Positions 34,515-43,706 of a stretch of DNA of 64,000 nt are shown here, in pieces. The first letter of the stretch is position 1. Every line of letters begins with the position of its first letter. Location: positions 62,001 to 126,000 of the forward strand of contig NZ_JADWOX010000015.1 in the NCBI RefSeq assembly GCF_016135805.1. Direction: 5' to 3'. The DNA is from Caulobacter hibisci. GTDB taxonomy: Bacteria > Pseudomonadota > Alphaproteobacteria > Caulobacterales > Caulobacteraceae. The position numbers and the translations under genes are program-made. The notes below the pieces were generated by a model. The model had not been told where the DNA came from and searched no databases. It worked only from the letters and a program-made list of their open reading frames with translations.

Positions 34515-34903
34515 GGCTCTCGTCGAGGCCCTTCTGCGAATAAGCGCGCCACCCACACCCCGGAGGAACTCTCCGGAGAAACGAAAAGCGCGCGCGGCGG
34601 ATAGCTGCGCGCGGCGTTCGACTCAAGGCCGCTCACTGAAAAATGTCCGTCGGAACCTACCCGAACGCGGCCTTTGGCGCAAACGGGGGCTGCCGGAATG
34701 GTAAACCTTCGCCCTGCGGCGTCGGGAGTGATTGCCCCCCGCCTCGCCACGGGATATGGAGCCGCCACTAGGGCCAATTCGCCTAGCGGACGAGATACGT
34801 TCGCACGGGACGAAACGGCTCTACTCTCTTACACTGGATCGCCGCTACACCGCCCTGGGGTTGCACCTTCGGGCGGAGGCGTTTCGGAAAACTTGGGGCT
34901 TTC
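34515..34903. other. 389-bp divergent intergenic region between purC and the zeta-subunit gene
   Basis: No gene is supported here. It should hold the promoters of purC (minus) and of the zeta inhibitor (plus). A short hairpin CCGGAG/CTCCGG lies in the purC leader near 34558-34575. No riboswitch or PurR-like operator was recognised. Confidence 0.6.
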
Positions 34904-35221
34904 ATGACGACCTTCGACGACCGCGAGCAGGCTTTCGAACGCAAGTTCGCGAACGACCAGGAGCTGGAGTTCAAGGCCACCGCCCGCCGCAACCGCCTGG
35001 TCGGCGAATGGGCCGCCGGCCTGATGGGCCTGGCCACGGTCGAGGAATACGCCCGCGCCGTGGTGAAGTCCGACTTCGAACAACCGGGCGACGACGACGT
35101 GGTCCGCAAGGTCTTCGAAGACCTGAAGGGCTCGGGCGTCGCCGTCAGCGAGGGCGAGGTCCGGATGAAGATGGCCGAGCTGCTGGCCTTCGCCCGCGAG
35201 CAGATCCGCTCGGGCGAATAA
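34904..35221 (+). CDS. F1-ATPase inhibitor zeta subunit (DUF1476)
   Basis: A 105-residue helical protein of the alphaproteobacterial zeta-subunit family, first characterised in Paracoccus as an inhibitor of ATP hydrolysis by F1Fo-ATPase. The start MTTFDDREQAFERKFANDQELEFKATARRN is highly conserved; the N-terminal segment is the inhibitory part and the rest forms a helical bundle. In Caulobacterales and rhizobia its inhibitory power is thought to be weaker than in Paracoccus. Monocistronic with a strong terminator. Confidence 0.93.
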   Translation: MTTFDDREQAFERKFANDQELEFKATARRNRLVGEWAAGLMGLATVEEYARAVVKSDFEQPGDDDVVRKVFEDLKGSGVAVSEGEVRMKMAELLAFAREQIRSGE

Positions 35222-35250
35222 GCCGCCCCGCCTTCGCGGCGGAAGATCAG

Positions 35251-35290
35251 AAGGCCCGGCCCGGTTCACACCGGCCGGGCCTTTTCTTTT
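35251..35290 (+). terminator. terminator after the zeta-subunit gene
   Basis: AAGGCCCGGCC(C)GG pairs with CCGGCCGGGCCTT with one bulged base and a TTCACA loop, followed by TTTTCTTTT. Confidence 0.92.
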
Positions 35291-35449
35291 GCCCGCTACC
35301 GTCGCTCTGTGAACATTTGCATCTTTAGGTTGTTGAAAATCTGAGATCGTCCTCAGGCTTTATCGGGCGTTGAATTCGCCCGGCAGGCGCATCGTCAAAA
35401 GACGGGGCGGCGACCAAGCGACCGTTCCCGCATCATCGGAGGACGACAC

Positions 35450-35872
35450 ATGGCTGACGACGTCGGCAACCTGCACTCCCAAACCACCGAAATCAGCCCG
35501 GTCGGGCTGTACCTGGTCAAGCTCGTGGTCGGTAACGTCGGCACGCCCGGCGCCCCGATCGTCAACCTGGCCCTGACCGTCGATGCGCCCTCGGGCCATG
35601 TCAGCGGCATCGCCGAGATCAACCAGGCGATCATCGGCGGCCAGCACCGCTTCCCGGTGCAGGGCAACATCTACCACACCGGCTTTGGCCAGGATCAGCT
35701 GCTGATCGCCCTGCACGGCCAGTTCGTGGCCAGCGTGCCGCCGCCCGCCATCGGCGCCTTCCTGGTGCAGTTCCGCGCCGGCCTGGTGGTCGACAAGACC
35801 TGGAACGGCCACGGCGGCTTCGACTACCTCAACACCCACGTCGACAACGTGCCGGTGAAGAAGGTCGGGTGA
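35450..35872 (+). CDS. DUF1842-like protein of unknown function
   Basis: A 140-residue soluble protein. GLYLVKLVVGNVGTPGAPIVNLALTVDAPSGHVSGIAEINQAI fits DUF1842, a small beta-rich family of unknown role seen mainly in Proteobacteria. No signal peptide, membrane segment or catalytic motif. The upstream region (AAGACGGG...GGAGGACGACAC before the ATG) contains a good GGAGG. Neighbours give no clue. Confidence 0.68.
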   Translation: MADDVGNLHSQTTEISPVGLYLVKLVVGNVGTPGAPIVNLALTVDAPSGHVSGIAEINQAIIGGQHRFPVQGNIYHTGFGQDQLLIALHGQFVASVPPPAIGAFLVQFRAGLVVDKTWNGHGGFDYLNTHVDNVPVKKVG

Positions 35873-35879
35873 AGCCATA

Positions 35880-36012
35880 GGATCCTCCCCCTCTGGGGGA
35901 GGTGGCGCAAAGCGCCGGAGGGGGGGCGTTTCAGCTTCCGCTGATACGGACGGCTTCACGGCCACTCCCCTCTCCGTCGCCTTCGGCGACACCTCTCCCA
36001 CGGGGAGAGGGT
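35880..36012. repeat. intergenic repeat, family A and B-like units
   Basis: A family A unit (TCCCCCTCTGGGGGAGGTGG...GGAGGGGGGG, 35880-35925) followed by an opposed CTCTCC..GGAGAGG unit (35960-36012), between the convergent DUF1842 and glycosylase genes. Confidence 0.82.
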
Positions 36013-36014
36013 CT

Positions 36015-36521
36015 CTAGGGCTTCAACCAACCCCGCAACCCCAGCCACGCCTTGCGCTTGGCCTCGAAGCCCAGCGCCGCATGGGCCGGGCTCGACGAGG
36101 GCAGGGGCGCCAGGGCCAGGCCCGAACCTGACAGCAGCCGTGTCCCCGCCTTGGCCGCCGCGCCGCCGTTGAAGGCGACGGCCCGCAGCCGCGGCAAGGT
36201 CGCGATCAGGCCCAGCAGGTCGTTGTCGGCCGCATCCTTGATCGCCGCATCGAGGCTGCCGGGCCGCACGGCCTCGGCATGGACGTCCCACAGGCCAATC
36301 CCCGCCGCCAGCAGGCCCGCCAGGCGCTGCTCGTAGGGCAGGGCGACGAGATCGTGGTCGATGACAGCGCCGATCAACCGCCAGAAGCCGTTGCGGGGAT
36401 GGCCGTAGTATTGCGCCGCCGCCAGCGAGGCGTCGCCGGGCAGGCTGCCCAGCACCAGCAGGCGGACGTCGGGGTTCACCACCGGCGGGAAGCCGCGCTT
36501 GCGGGCTTCCTCGACGCTCAT
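36015..36521 (-). CDS. DNA-deoxyinosine glycosylase (UDG superfamily, family 6-like)
   Basis: A 168-residue base-excision glycosylase. RLLVLGSLPGDASLAAAQYYGHPRNGFWRLIG is the signature of bacterial deoxyinosine/hypoxanthine DNA glycosylases, and the second motif is PLPSSSPAHA. It removes hypoxanthine arising from adenine deamination or dITP incorporation. It overlaps the preceding 2OG oxygenase gene by ATGA and is the third gene of a purB operon. Blocks in the AMP branch of purine synthesis raise dITP, so the link with purB is sensible. Confidence 0.87.
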   Translation of the reverse strand: MSVEEARKRGFPPVVNPDVRLLVLGSLPGDASLAAAQYYGHPRNGFWRLIGAVIDHDLVALPYEQRLAGLLAAGIGLWDVHAEAVRPGSLDAAIKDAADNDLLGLIATLPRLRAVAFNGGAAAKAGTRLLSGSGLALAPLPSSSPAHAALGFEAKRKAWLGLRGWLKP

Positions 36522-37270
36522 TGGGCGCGCGGCGTGCCCGACGGCGGGCTGTCCTTAAGCCAACCGGTGACCATAAGCCGCGGCGCGCCGGCATAGGGCG
36601 CGACGGGGGCCACCGAGTGCTGGCGGGGCACCTTGAAGATCGTCATCACGTTGAAGGCCGGGGCGAAGCCGCGCTCGATGTCGCCGGCCGCGTCGTGGAA
36701 CAGCAGCTGCCCGCCCCAGTCGCTGCGCCATTCGCGGGTCAGGCTGATGGTGTAGGCCGCTCGCCGGTCGCCCTCGCCGGTGTCGTCGTGGCGGGTCAGA
36801 AAGTCGCCGGGCCGATAGAGGGTGGCCTGGGCGTCCAGCTTGGTGATCCCGCTCTCGCCGATCACCGCCGCCCCGAAGGCGATCATCTCGGGACTGTTGA
36901 GGAAGTCGGTCAGGTCGTGGATCGGGTGGCCTGGATCGCGCCCGGCCAGGTAGGCGCTGATCATCGGATAGCCGAGATAGACATAGGCGAAGCCGTTGCG
37001 GGCCCGCAGGGTGGCGGCCTTCAGCTTCTCGCCGACGCCGGTCGCGCCCAGCTTCTGGATCGCCGCCCGGTCCAGCACCTCGGCCTTGCCGCTCTCGGTG
37101 GAGCAGACGACGTCCCAGTTCATGCCCTGCTCGAGCATGCGGGCCAGGACGTCGGCCGTGGCCGGCTCGAAGATCCCGGGGATCCGCACCACGCCGTCGC
37201 GAGCATAGGCGGCCGCGAAGGCCGCCGGATCCAGCGCCGGGTTGAGACGAAGGATCGGCGGCTCGCTCAA
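36518..37270 (-). CDS. 2-oxoglutarate/Fe(II)-dependent oxygenase, TTG start
   Basis: A 250-residue prolyl-hydroxylase-like dioxygenase. The iron triad is His-x-Asp in FLTRHDDTGEGDRR and the distal His in PRQHSVAPV, with the 2-oxoglutarate Arg in APRLMVTGWL. The halide-site substitution of halogenases is absent. It resembles the COG3751/Ofd1-Tpa1 group that hydroxylates protein prolines. No ATG is available; the TTG at 37270, five bases after the purB stop, gives the best N terminus (SEPPILRLNPALD). It overlaps the glycosylase gene by four bases. Confidence 0.8.
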   Translation of the reverse strand: MSEPPILRLNPALDPAAFAAAYARDGVVRIPGIFEPATADVLARMLEQGMNWDVVCSTESGKAEVLDRAAIQKLGATGVGEKLKAATLRARNGFAYVYLGYPMISAYLAGRDPGHPIHDLTDFLNSPEMIAFGAAVIGESGITKLDAQATLYRPGDFLTRHDDTGEGDRRAAYTISLTREWRSDWGGQLLFHDAAGDIERGFAPAFNVMTIFKVPRQHSVAPVAPYAGAPRLMVTGWLKDSPPSGTPRAQ

Positions 37271-37275
37271 CGGGT

Positions 37276-38586
<1,311 letters not shown>

Positions 38587-38655
38587 GGGGCCGGGGTTTC
38601 GTCGCGCCAGGGCGCTGAGTCAAGGGAAGCGGGTTATTACTTAGGTCCAGGCGTC

Positions 38656-38820
38656 CTTCTCCCCTTGCGGGAGAAGGTGGCGGCCGACGGCCGTCGGATG
38701 AGGGGTCTCTCAGATCTCGACCGCTGCACCCCGTCGTTCGGCTTTCGCGGCGGATAGGTTTGAGAGACCCCTCACCCGACCTGCTTCGCAGGCCACCCTC
38801 TCCCGCAGGGGGAGAGGGGT
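38656..38820. repeat. intergenic repeat, family B, inverted pair
   Basis: Opposed family B units (CTTCTCCCCTTGCGGGAGAAG ... GATGAGGGGTCTCTCAG and the reverse) between an MFS gene and purB. Very similar to the pair at 40706-40870. Confidence 0.87.
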
Positions 38821-38825
38821 CGTTT

Positions 38826-40319
38826 TTAGCCCCGCGACTTCATGTGCTTGACCATGCCGATCGCCGCCAGGGCGTAGTGGACGCCGGCCCAGGCGTAGAA
38901 GCACACCGAGACGACGATGCCCTGCTGGGTGGCGCGGGCCATGGCCGCGCCGCAGGCCTTGGCGGCCTCGACCGGCGCGCCCTTGGGGGCGATCCCGCCG
39001 GGGCAGGCGGCGGCGAAGTCGGCCGGGCCGGGCGAGAACGAACCGGCCAGGGCTTGGAAGATGCTGGTGACCTGCGGATGGTTGAAGTGGAAGCCGGCCA
39101 GGTGGTCGATCAGCCAGCCGGTGAACACCGGGCCGCCGCCCAGGGCGATCAGGTTCAGGAAGAAGAACAGCAGGGCCGTGGCCGTGGCCCGGCGGCGCGG
39201 CTCGACCGAGTTCTGCACCACCCCGAAGGTCGGGGCGAGATAGACGTAGTGGAAGACGCCGGGGATCAGCAGGATCAGCGCCATGGTCTGCCACTGGGGT
39301 TGCAGGTAGGCGGTGATGTAGATCGGGGTGCAGACGATCAGGCCGATGGCCGGGGTCAGGGCGTACCACTTGGCGCTGCGCTTGCCGGCCCAGTCGCTGA
39401 GGAAGCCGCCGACCAGGGTGCCGATGCCGGCCGAGAAGCCGCCGATCAGGCCGACGATCAGGCCCACCTGGGCCAGGCCCAGGCCGAAACCGCGGACGAA
39501 GTAGGGCGGCACGAAGGCGTTTGAGCCATAGGAGCCGAACGAGGCGATGGTCACGCCCAGCACCATGTGCAGCACCGGCCACTTGCCGAACAGGATCTTG
39601 GTCACGGCCCACAGCTCGGCGAATTCCTGGTTCAGCGAGAAGGCGGGCTTGACCGGTTCGGCGGGGGTGACGGCCTCGGGCTCCAGCGGCGTCTCGACGA
39701 GGTCGGAATGGCCGCGCGGCGGCTCCTTGACCACCAGCTTGACCAGGATGGCCAGCAGGATGCCCGGCAGGCCGACGATGACGAAGGCCACGCGCCAGCT
39801 GAACTCCTGGGCCAGCCAGCCACCGGCGACGGCGCCGAACATCGTGCCCAGCGGAATGCCGAAGCTGTAGATCGACAGGGCCGAGGCCCGCTGCTTGGGG
39901 GCGTAGTAGTCGCTGATCAGCGAGTGGCTGGGCGGCGAGCAGCCGGCCTCGCCGACCCCAACCCCGAACCGGTAGAGCGCCAGTTGGGCGAAGCTGGCCG
40001 CCGTGCCGCACAGGGCGGTGAAGCCCGACCAGACGACCAGCGAGATCGAGATGATCGAGACCCGGTTCCAGCGCTCGGCCAGGCGGGCGATCGGAATACC
40101 GAGGATGGTGTAGAGCAGGGCGAAATAGAGCCCGCCCAGCAGGCCCAGCTGGGTATCGGTCAGGTGCAGGTCGACCTTGATGGCCTGACCGATGGTGGCG
40201 ATGATCGTGCGGTCGATGAAGTTGAAGGTGTAGGTCGCCAGCAAGAGCGCCAGCACGGAAGCCTTGTATCCCTTGGAATAGAGCGGCGCTCCGCCGCCCG
40301 GCGCATGCGCCTGGCCCAT
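38826..40319 (-). CDS. MFS transporter, spinster-like (paralogue 1)
   Basis: A 497-residue major-facilitator permease with 12 predicted helices. Diagnostic stretches are ATYTFNFIDRTIIATIG in helix 1, LGIPIARLAERWNR in loop 2-3, and GVGVGEAGCSPPSHSLISDYY in helix 4-5, typical of the spinster-like MFS group. It shares all of these with the transporter at 41660-42994 but has a longer central loop and an extra hydrophilic insertion before the last helix. Substrate unknown. An AGAACAA-containing motif is just upstream of its start in both paralogues. Confidence 0.9.
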   Translation of the reverse strand: MGQAHAPGGGAPLYSKGYKASVLALLLATYTFNFIDRTIIATIGQAIKVDLHLTDTQLGLLGGLYFALLYTILGIPIARLAERWNRVSIISISLVVWSGFTALCGTAASFAQLALYRFGVGVGEAGCSPPSHSLISDYYAPKQRASALSIYSFGIPLGTMFGAVAGGWLAQEFSWRVAFVIVGLPGILLAILVKLVVKEPPRGHSDLVETPLEPEAVTPAEPVKPAFSLNQEFAELWAVTKILFGKWPVLHMVLGVTIASFGSYGSNAFVPPYFVRGFGLGLAQVGLIVGLIGGFSAGIGTLVGGFLSDWAGKRSAKWYALTPAIGLIVCTPIYITAYLQPQWQTMALILLIPGVFHYVYLAPTFGVVQNSVEPRRRATATALLFFFLNLIALGGGPVFTGWLIDHLAGFHFNHPQVTSIFQALAGSFSPGPADFAAACPGGIAPKGAPVEAAKACGAAMARATQQGIVVSVCFYAWAGVHYALAAIGMVKHMKSRG

Positions 40320-40335
40320 CCTGACTCTCTCCCTT

Positions 40336-40352
40336 CAAACGTTTGTTCTATT
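40336..40352 (-). promoter_or_regulatory. palindrome upstream of MFS paralogue 1
   Basis: CAAACGTTTG (40336-40345) is a perfect CG-centred palindrome flanked by TTCTA. On the minus strand it reads TAGAACAAACGTTTGAAGG, 17-30 bases before the start codon. The other MFS gene has a similar TAGAACAACTGTTCGAGG at the same place. Confidence 0.5.
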
Positions 40353-40534
40353 TGCGCCGACTGTGACCCAACGGCAGGGGCGACGCCACCCTCTTTTCGA
40401 AAGTTCGGAATGGCGGCGGCTTTGCGGCGTGCGGATGAACGGGAGATAACAAGCCGGGGCAGGAACGTTCAGGAAGAGGCGCGCCTACTGGGCCCATACA
40501 AGGTCGCTCGAACGGCCGTCGCGTCGGAGGTCAC

Positions 40535-40699
40535 ATGCAAGCCGCTCGCCCCCTGGAAACGGAAACACCCGCCCGCGAGGCCAAGGTCGTCTCGCTGGCC
40601 GAATTCAACCACGCCCGCTCGATGCGGGCGCTCGAGCGCTGGGACCTGGACGTTCCCGCCGACCGCTATCCGTTTGCCTACTGCTTCCCGAGGTCTTGA
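40535..40699 (+). CDS. small protein of unknown function
   Basis: A 54-residue predicted protein, MQAARPLETETPAREAKVVS then LAEFNHARSMRALERWDLDV and PADRYPFAYCFPRS. GGAGG is four bases before the ATG, and codon use is like its neighbours (G/C third positions). The ending WDLDVPADRYPFAYCFPRS does not look random. It lies between an MFS gene and a repeat and its stop immediately precedes the repeat, so it could be a truncated remnant. No family recognised. Confidence 0.5.
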   Translation: MQAARPLETETPAREAKVVSLAEFNHARSMRALERWDLDVPADRYPFAYCFPRS

Positions 40700-40705
40700 A
40701 CGTTC

Positions 40706-40870
40706 CCTCTCCCCTTGCGGGAGAAGGTGGCGGCCGAAGGCCGTCGGATGAGGGGTTTCTCGGATGTTGGACGCTCCGCTCGGCCTGACCGCCGTTTGCA
40801 GCTTTTATGTCTGAGAGACCCCTCACCCGACCTGCTTCGCAGGCCACCCTCTCCCGCAAGGGGAGAGGGC
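40706..40870. repeat. intergenic repeat, family B, inverted pair
   Basis: Opposed family B units, nearly the same as 38656-38820 over each arm (CTCTCCCCTTGCGGGAGAAGGTGG type). The two pairs flank the MFS paralogue 1 gene and the small protein gene, so recombination between them could remove or invert that segment. Confidence 0.87.
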
Positions 40871-41429
40871 ACGGGTTGGCGATCTCCCGCGTTTCGGCGG
40901 CAGCTGGTGGGGAGGCGCGGAGCGGCCGGGCGGAGCCCGGAGACCGTGATGTTGTTTAGCGTTTCGGCTTCGTCAGACCGCTCCGCCGCATCGTTGGCTC
41001 GAAGGACCGGGGGCGTAGGCGCTATTTCAGCCATTGGCCCGGCTAGCCCTCGGACGGGCAGGATCGACAGCCCCGCGGTAATCCGGCGCGGCCTCGGCTG
41101 ATCCTGTTGAACCGGTTTGAACGTTCCCGGCCTGTCGACCCGCTTGTCGCGTCACGGAACGGCTGACGGCCCAATCACGCCTTCTGAGCGATCCTGCAAA
41201 CCCGCCCTTCCCGCAACGCAACCAGCGGCCCCGCTCGATGCGATCACAGCCGCAACTTGGGCCGGTACCAAGAGCCCTCCCCATGGCTGGGATGACTGTG
41301 AGTATGGGGGTGGTTTTGGCGCGTCTGATAAGTTTGGGTGATAAAGTTGTACCGCGCTGCTTTGGCTGAAATCTTTTTCGAGTTCGCCGGGGATCGACAC
41401 TCGCCAATCCCCGTCCGACGCAGGTTTTC
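40871..41429. other. gene-poor stretch, possible relic
   Basis: About 560 bases with no convincing gene: the open frames here have no Shine-Dalgarno, no family-like sequence and unfavourable codon use. Local GC content is lower than around it, especially 41270-41400. It may be degraded coding DNA or a long regulatory leader, but I see no structure that settles it. Confidence 0.5.
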
Positions 41430-41573
41430 CTTCTCCCATAGGGAGAAGGTGGCGCGAAGCGCCGGATGAGGGGTTAGGGACTGAAGACGGCGTGCCGGCA
41501 CGCCGGTTGGCGGCGTAACCCCTCACCCTCCCACGCTTCGCGCGGGCCCCTCCCTCTCCCTCTGGGAGAGGGG
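41430..41573. repeat. intergenic repeat, family B, inverted pair
   Basis: Opposed units with CTTCTCCCATAGGGAGAAGG on the left and CCCTCTCCCTCTGGGAGAGGG on the right, with GGATGAGGGGTTA tails. The left unit resembles the 17771-17914 version. Confidence 0.83.
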
Positions 41574-41659
41574 CGGGGAGCGATCGCCTAGCGCTGCCCC
41601 TGTAAGATCTTGACCGCCGACGCGGTCCCCCTCGTCCGCAAGTGAGGGAGGATCTCGAA

Positions 41660-42994
41660 CTACCCCACCATGTCCTCGCGGATCGTCTTCCGCGCCGCCC
41701 AGAACAGGGCGAAGGCCAGCAGGCCGAACATGGTCGAGACGATCAGCGCCCAGCGCACGCCCTGGGCCTCGCCTAGTCCCATGGGGCCGGCGAAGACGTC
41801 CGACAGCGCGCCGACGGCGACGGGGCCAAGGCCCAGGCCGATCAGGTTGATGACGAACAGCAGCACCGCCGAGGCCGTGGCCCGCATCTCGGCCGGCACG
41901 ATGCTTTGGGTGGTGGCATAGACCGGCCCGTACCACAGCGTGCCCAGCAGCATCGGCACGGCCAGGACGCCGATCGCCGCCCCCACCGAGTCCAGGCTGA
42001 CGACGGCGATGTAGAACGGCAGGGTCACCAGCGAGGCGATGGCCGGCACGGTGACATAGGCCCGCAGGTCCTTGGCCCCCATGCGGTCGGCCAGCTGTCC
42101 GCCCAGCCAGGCGCCGATGACGCCGGCCGTGCCGCCGATCAGGCCCAGCGACAGGCCGAGAAAGCCGGCCGACTTCAGCCCGAACTGGGCGGCCAGGGCG
42201 GCGATGTCGGCGCTGTGGTTGCGGAAGAAGTAGGAGGCGATGAACGGCGCCTGGCCATAGCCGACGAAGGCCTTGATCGAGGCGGCGAAGGCCACCAGCC
42301 AGAAGGTCTTCTTGGCCATCAGCACCGCCAGGGCCGCGCCGAAGCCGATCGACGGCGTGGCGCGGGCCGCCAGGTCGGCGGCCAGGCGCTTGCGCGGCTC
42401 CACCAGGGTGAAGGCGGCGACCAGGGCGAAGAGCACGCCCGGCGCGCCGGCGACCATGAAGGCGACCCGCCAGCCATAGGCGTCGGCGACCAGACCGCCC
42501 ATGGCCATGCCGGCCAGCGTGCCCAGCGGCGTGCCGATCGAATAGAAGGCGATGGCGCTGGCCCGCTTTTCCTTGGGCACGTAGTCGGTGATCAGCGAGT
42601 GGGCCGGCGGGGTGCAGCCCGCCTCGCCGACGCCCACCCCGATGCGGGCGGCGATCAATTGCCAGACGTTCTGGGCGAAGCCGCACAGCAGGGTGAAGGC
42701 GCTCCAGGCCAGGATCGAGGCGGCGATGATCCTTGGCCGGTTCTTGCGCTCGGCCAGGCGGGCGATCGGAATGCCCAGCACGGTGTAGAAGATCGCGAAC
42801 GCCAGGCCCGTCATCATCCCCAACTGCCAGTCGGCCAGCCCCAGGTCGCGCTTGATCGGCTCGGCCAGGATGTTGACCACCTGCCGGTCGAGGAAGTTCA
42901 GCGTGTAGATGATCAGCAGCACCCACAGGGCGTAGCGGCGATAGCCGCTCGACACGGGCGCGATCACCGGCGACGGAACCACCGTCTCGGCCAT
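41660..42994 (-). CDS. MFS transporter, spinster-like (paralogue 2)
   Basis: A 444-residue permease with 12 predicted helices, paralogous to the 38826-40319 transporter: IIYTLNFLDRQVVNILAEPI in helix 1, LGIPIARLAERKNR, GVGVGEAGCTPPAHSLITDY. It lacks the large central and C-terminal insertions of the other copy. Substrate unknown. A TAGAACAACTGTTC motif lies 14-28 bases upstream of the start, beside the GAGGAGGAA Shine-Dalgarno. Confidence 0.9.
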   Translation of the reverse strand: MAETVVPSPVIAPVSSGYRRYALWVLLIIYTLNFLDRQVVNILAEPIKRDLGLADWQLGMMTGLAFAIFYTVLGIPIARLAERKNRPRIIAASILAWSAFTLLCGFAQNVWQLIAARIGVGVGEAGCTPPAHSLITDYVPKEKRASAIAFYSIGTPLGTLAGMAMGGLVADAYGWRVAFMVAGAPGVLFALVAAFTLVEPRKRLAADLAARATPSIGFGAALAVLMAKKTFWLVAFAASIKAFVGYGQAPFIASYFFRNHSADIAALAAQFGLKSAGFLGLSLGLIGGTAGVIGAWLGGQLADRMGAKDLRAYVTVPAIASLVTLPFYIAVVSLDSVGAAIGVLAVPMLLGTLWYGPVYATTQSIVPAEMRATASAVLLFVINLIGLGLGPVAVGALSDVFAGPMGLGEAQGVRWALIVSTMFGLLAFALFWAARKTIREDMVG

Positions 42995-43008
42995 GGGCGT
43001 TCCTCCTC

Positions 43009-43022
43009 GAACAGTTGTTCTA
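43009..43022 (-). promoter_or_regulatory. palindrome upstream of MFS paralogue 2
   Basis: GAACAGTTGTTC (43009-43020) has 5-bp perfect arms around two central bases. On the minus strand it is TAGAACAACTGTTCGAGG, immediately before the Shine-Dalgarno. It resembles the motif of MFS paralogue 1 and could be a TetR- or LacI-type operator. Confidence 0.5.
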
Positions 43023-43088
43023 ATCGTTGAGGCGACTGTAGACGCGCGCTAATCGAGAACACCAGTCGCTTTGAACAGGAGACCGTCC

Positions 43089-43706
43089 ATGGAACTCGTC
43101 ATCGGCACCAAGAAGTGGTCGACCTGGTCGCTGCGGCCCTGGCTGGCGCTCAAGAAGATCGGCGTCCCGTTCAAGGAGACCCTGATCCCGCTGCGCGAGG
43201 CCGAGGTCACCGACGCCGAGATCGCCAAGCACTCGCCCAGCAAGCTGATCCCGGTGCTCAAGGACGGCGACCTGACGGTGTGGGACTCGCTGGCGATCTG
43301 CGAATACCTGGCCGAGAAGTTCCCCGAGGCGGGGCTGTGGCCGGCCGATCCGGAACTGCGCGCCCTGGCCCGCGCGGCGGCGGCCGAGATGCACTCGGGC
43401 TTCTCGTCGCTGCGCGGCGAATGCCCGATGGACATCGGCCTGATCAAGAAGGCCGACCTGTCGGAAGCCACCCAGAAGGACGTGCGCAAGATCGTCGAGC
43501 GCTGGAACCAGCTCCTGAAGCGCTCGGGCGGGCCGTTCCTGCTGGGCGAATGGTCGATCGCCGACGCCTTCTACACCCCGGTCGCCACCCGCTTCCGCAC
43601 CTATGGCGTCCATCTGTCCGACTACGGCGACGCCGGGGCGGCGGGGACCTATTGCGAGCGCCTGCTGGAGACGCCCGAGTTCCTGGCCTGGGAAGCCGAG
43701 GTCTAG
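43089..43706 (+). CDS. glutathione S-transferase family protein
   Basis: A 205-residue GST-fold protein. The N-terminal thioredoxin-like domain (MELVIGTKKWSTWSLRPWLAL, SKLIPVLKDGDLTVWDSLAICEYLAEKFP) has the cis-Pro and the WDSLAI glutathione-binding segment, followed by an all-helical domain. Several Ser/Thr near Trp11 could serve as the active-site hydroxyl. The ATG at 43089 is supported by CAGGAG seven bases upstream. Its TAG stop shares the palindrome CTAG with the stop of the convergent lipoprotein gene. Confidence 0.9.
   Translation: MELVIGTKKWSTWSLRPWLALKKIGVPFKETLIPLREAEVTDAEIAKHSPSKLIPVLKDGDLTVWDSLAICEYLAEKFPEAGLWPADPELRALARAAAAEMHSGFSSLRGECPMDIGLIKKADLSEATQKDVRKIVERWNQLLKRSGGPFLLGEWSIADAFYTPVATRFRTYGVHLSDYGDAGAAGTYCERLLETPEFLAWEAEV

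Noticed and set aside
36518..37270. 2OG oxygenase as a radical halogenase of the BesD/HalD kind
   Set aside because: The iron-binding motif is His-x-Asp (RHDD), whereas halogenases replace the Asp with Gly or Ala.
41117..41526. Overlapping open frames on both strands in the gene-poor region
   Set aside because: No ribosome site, poor codon use, partial overlap with a family B repeat, and no recognisable sequence.
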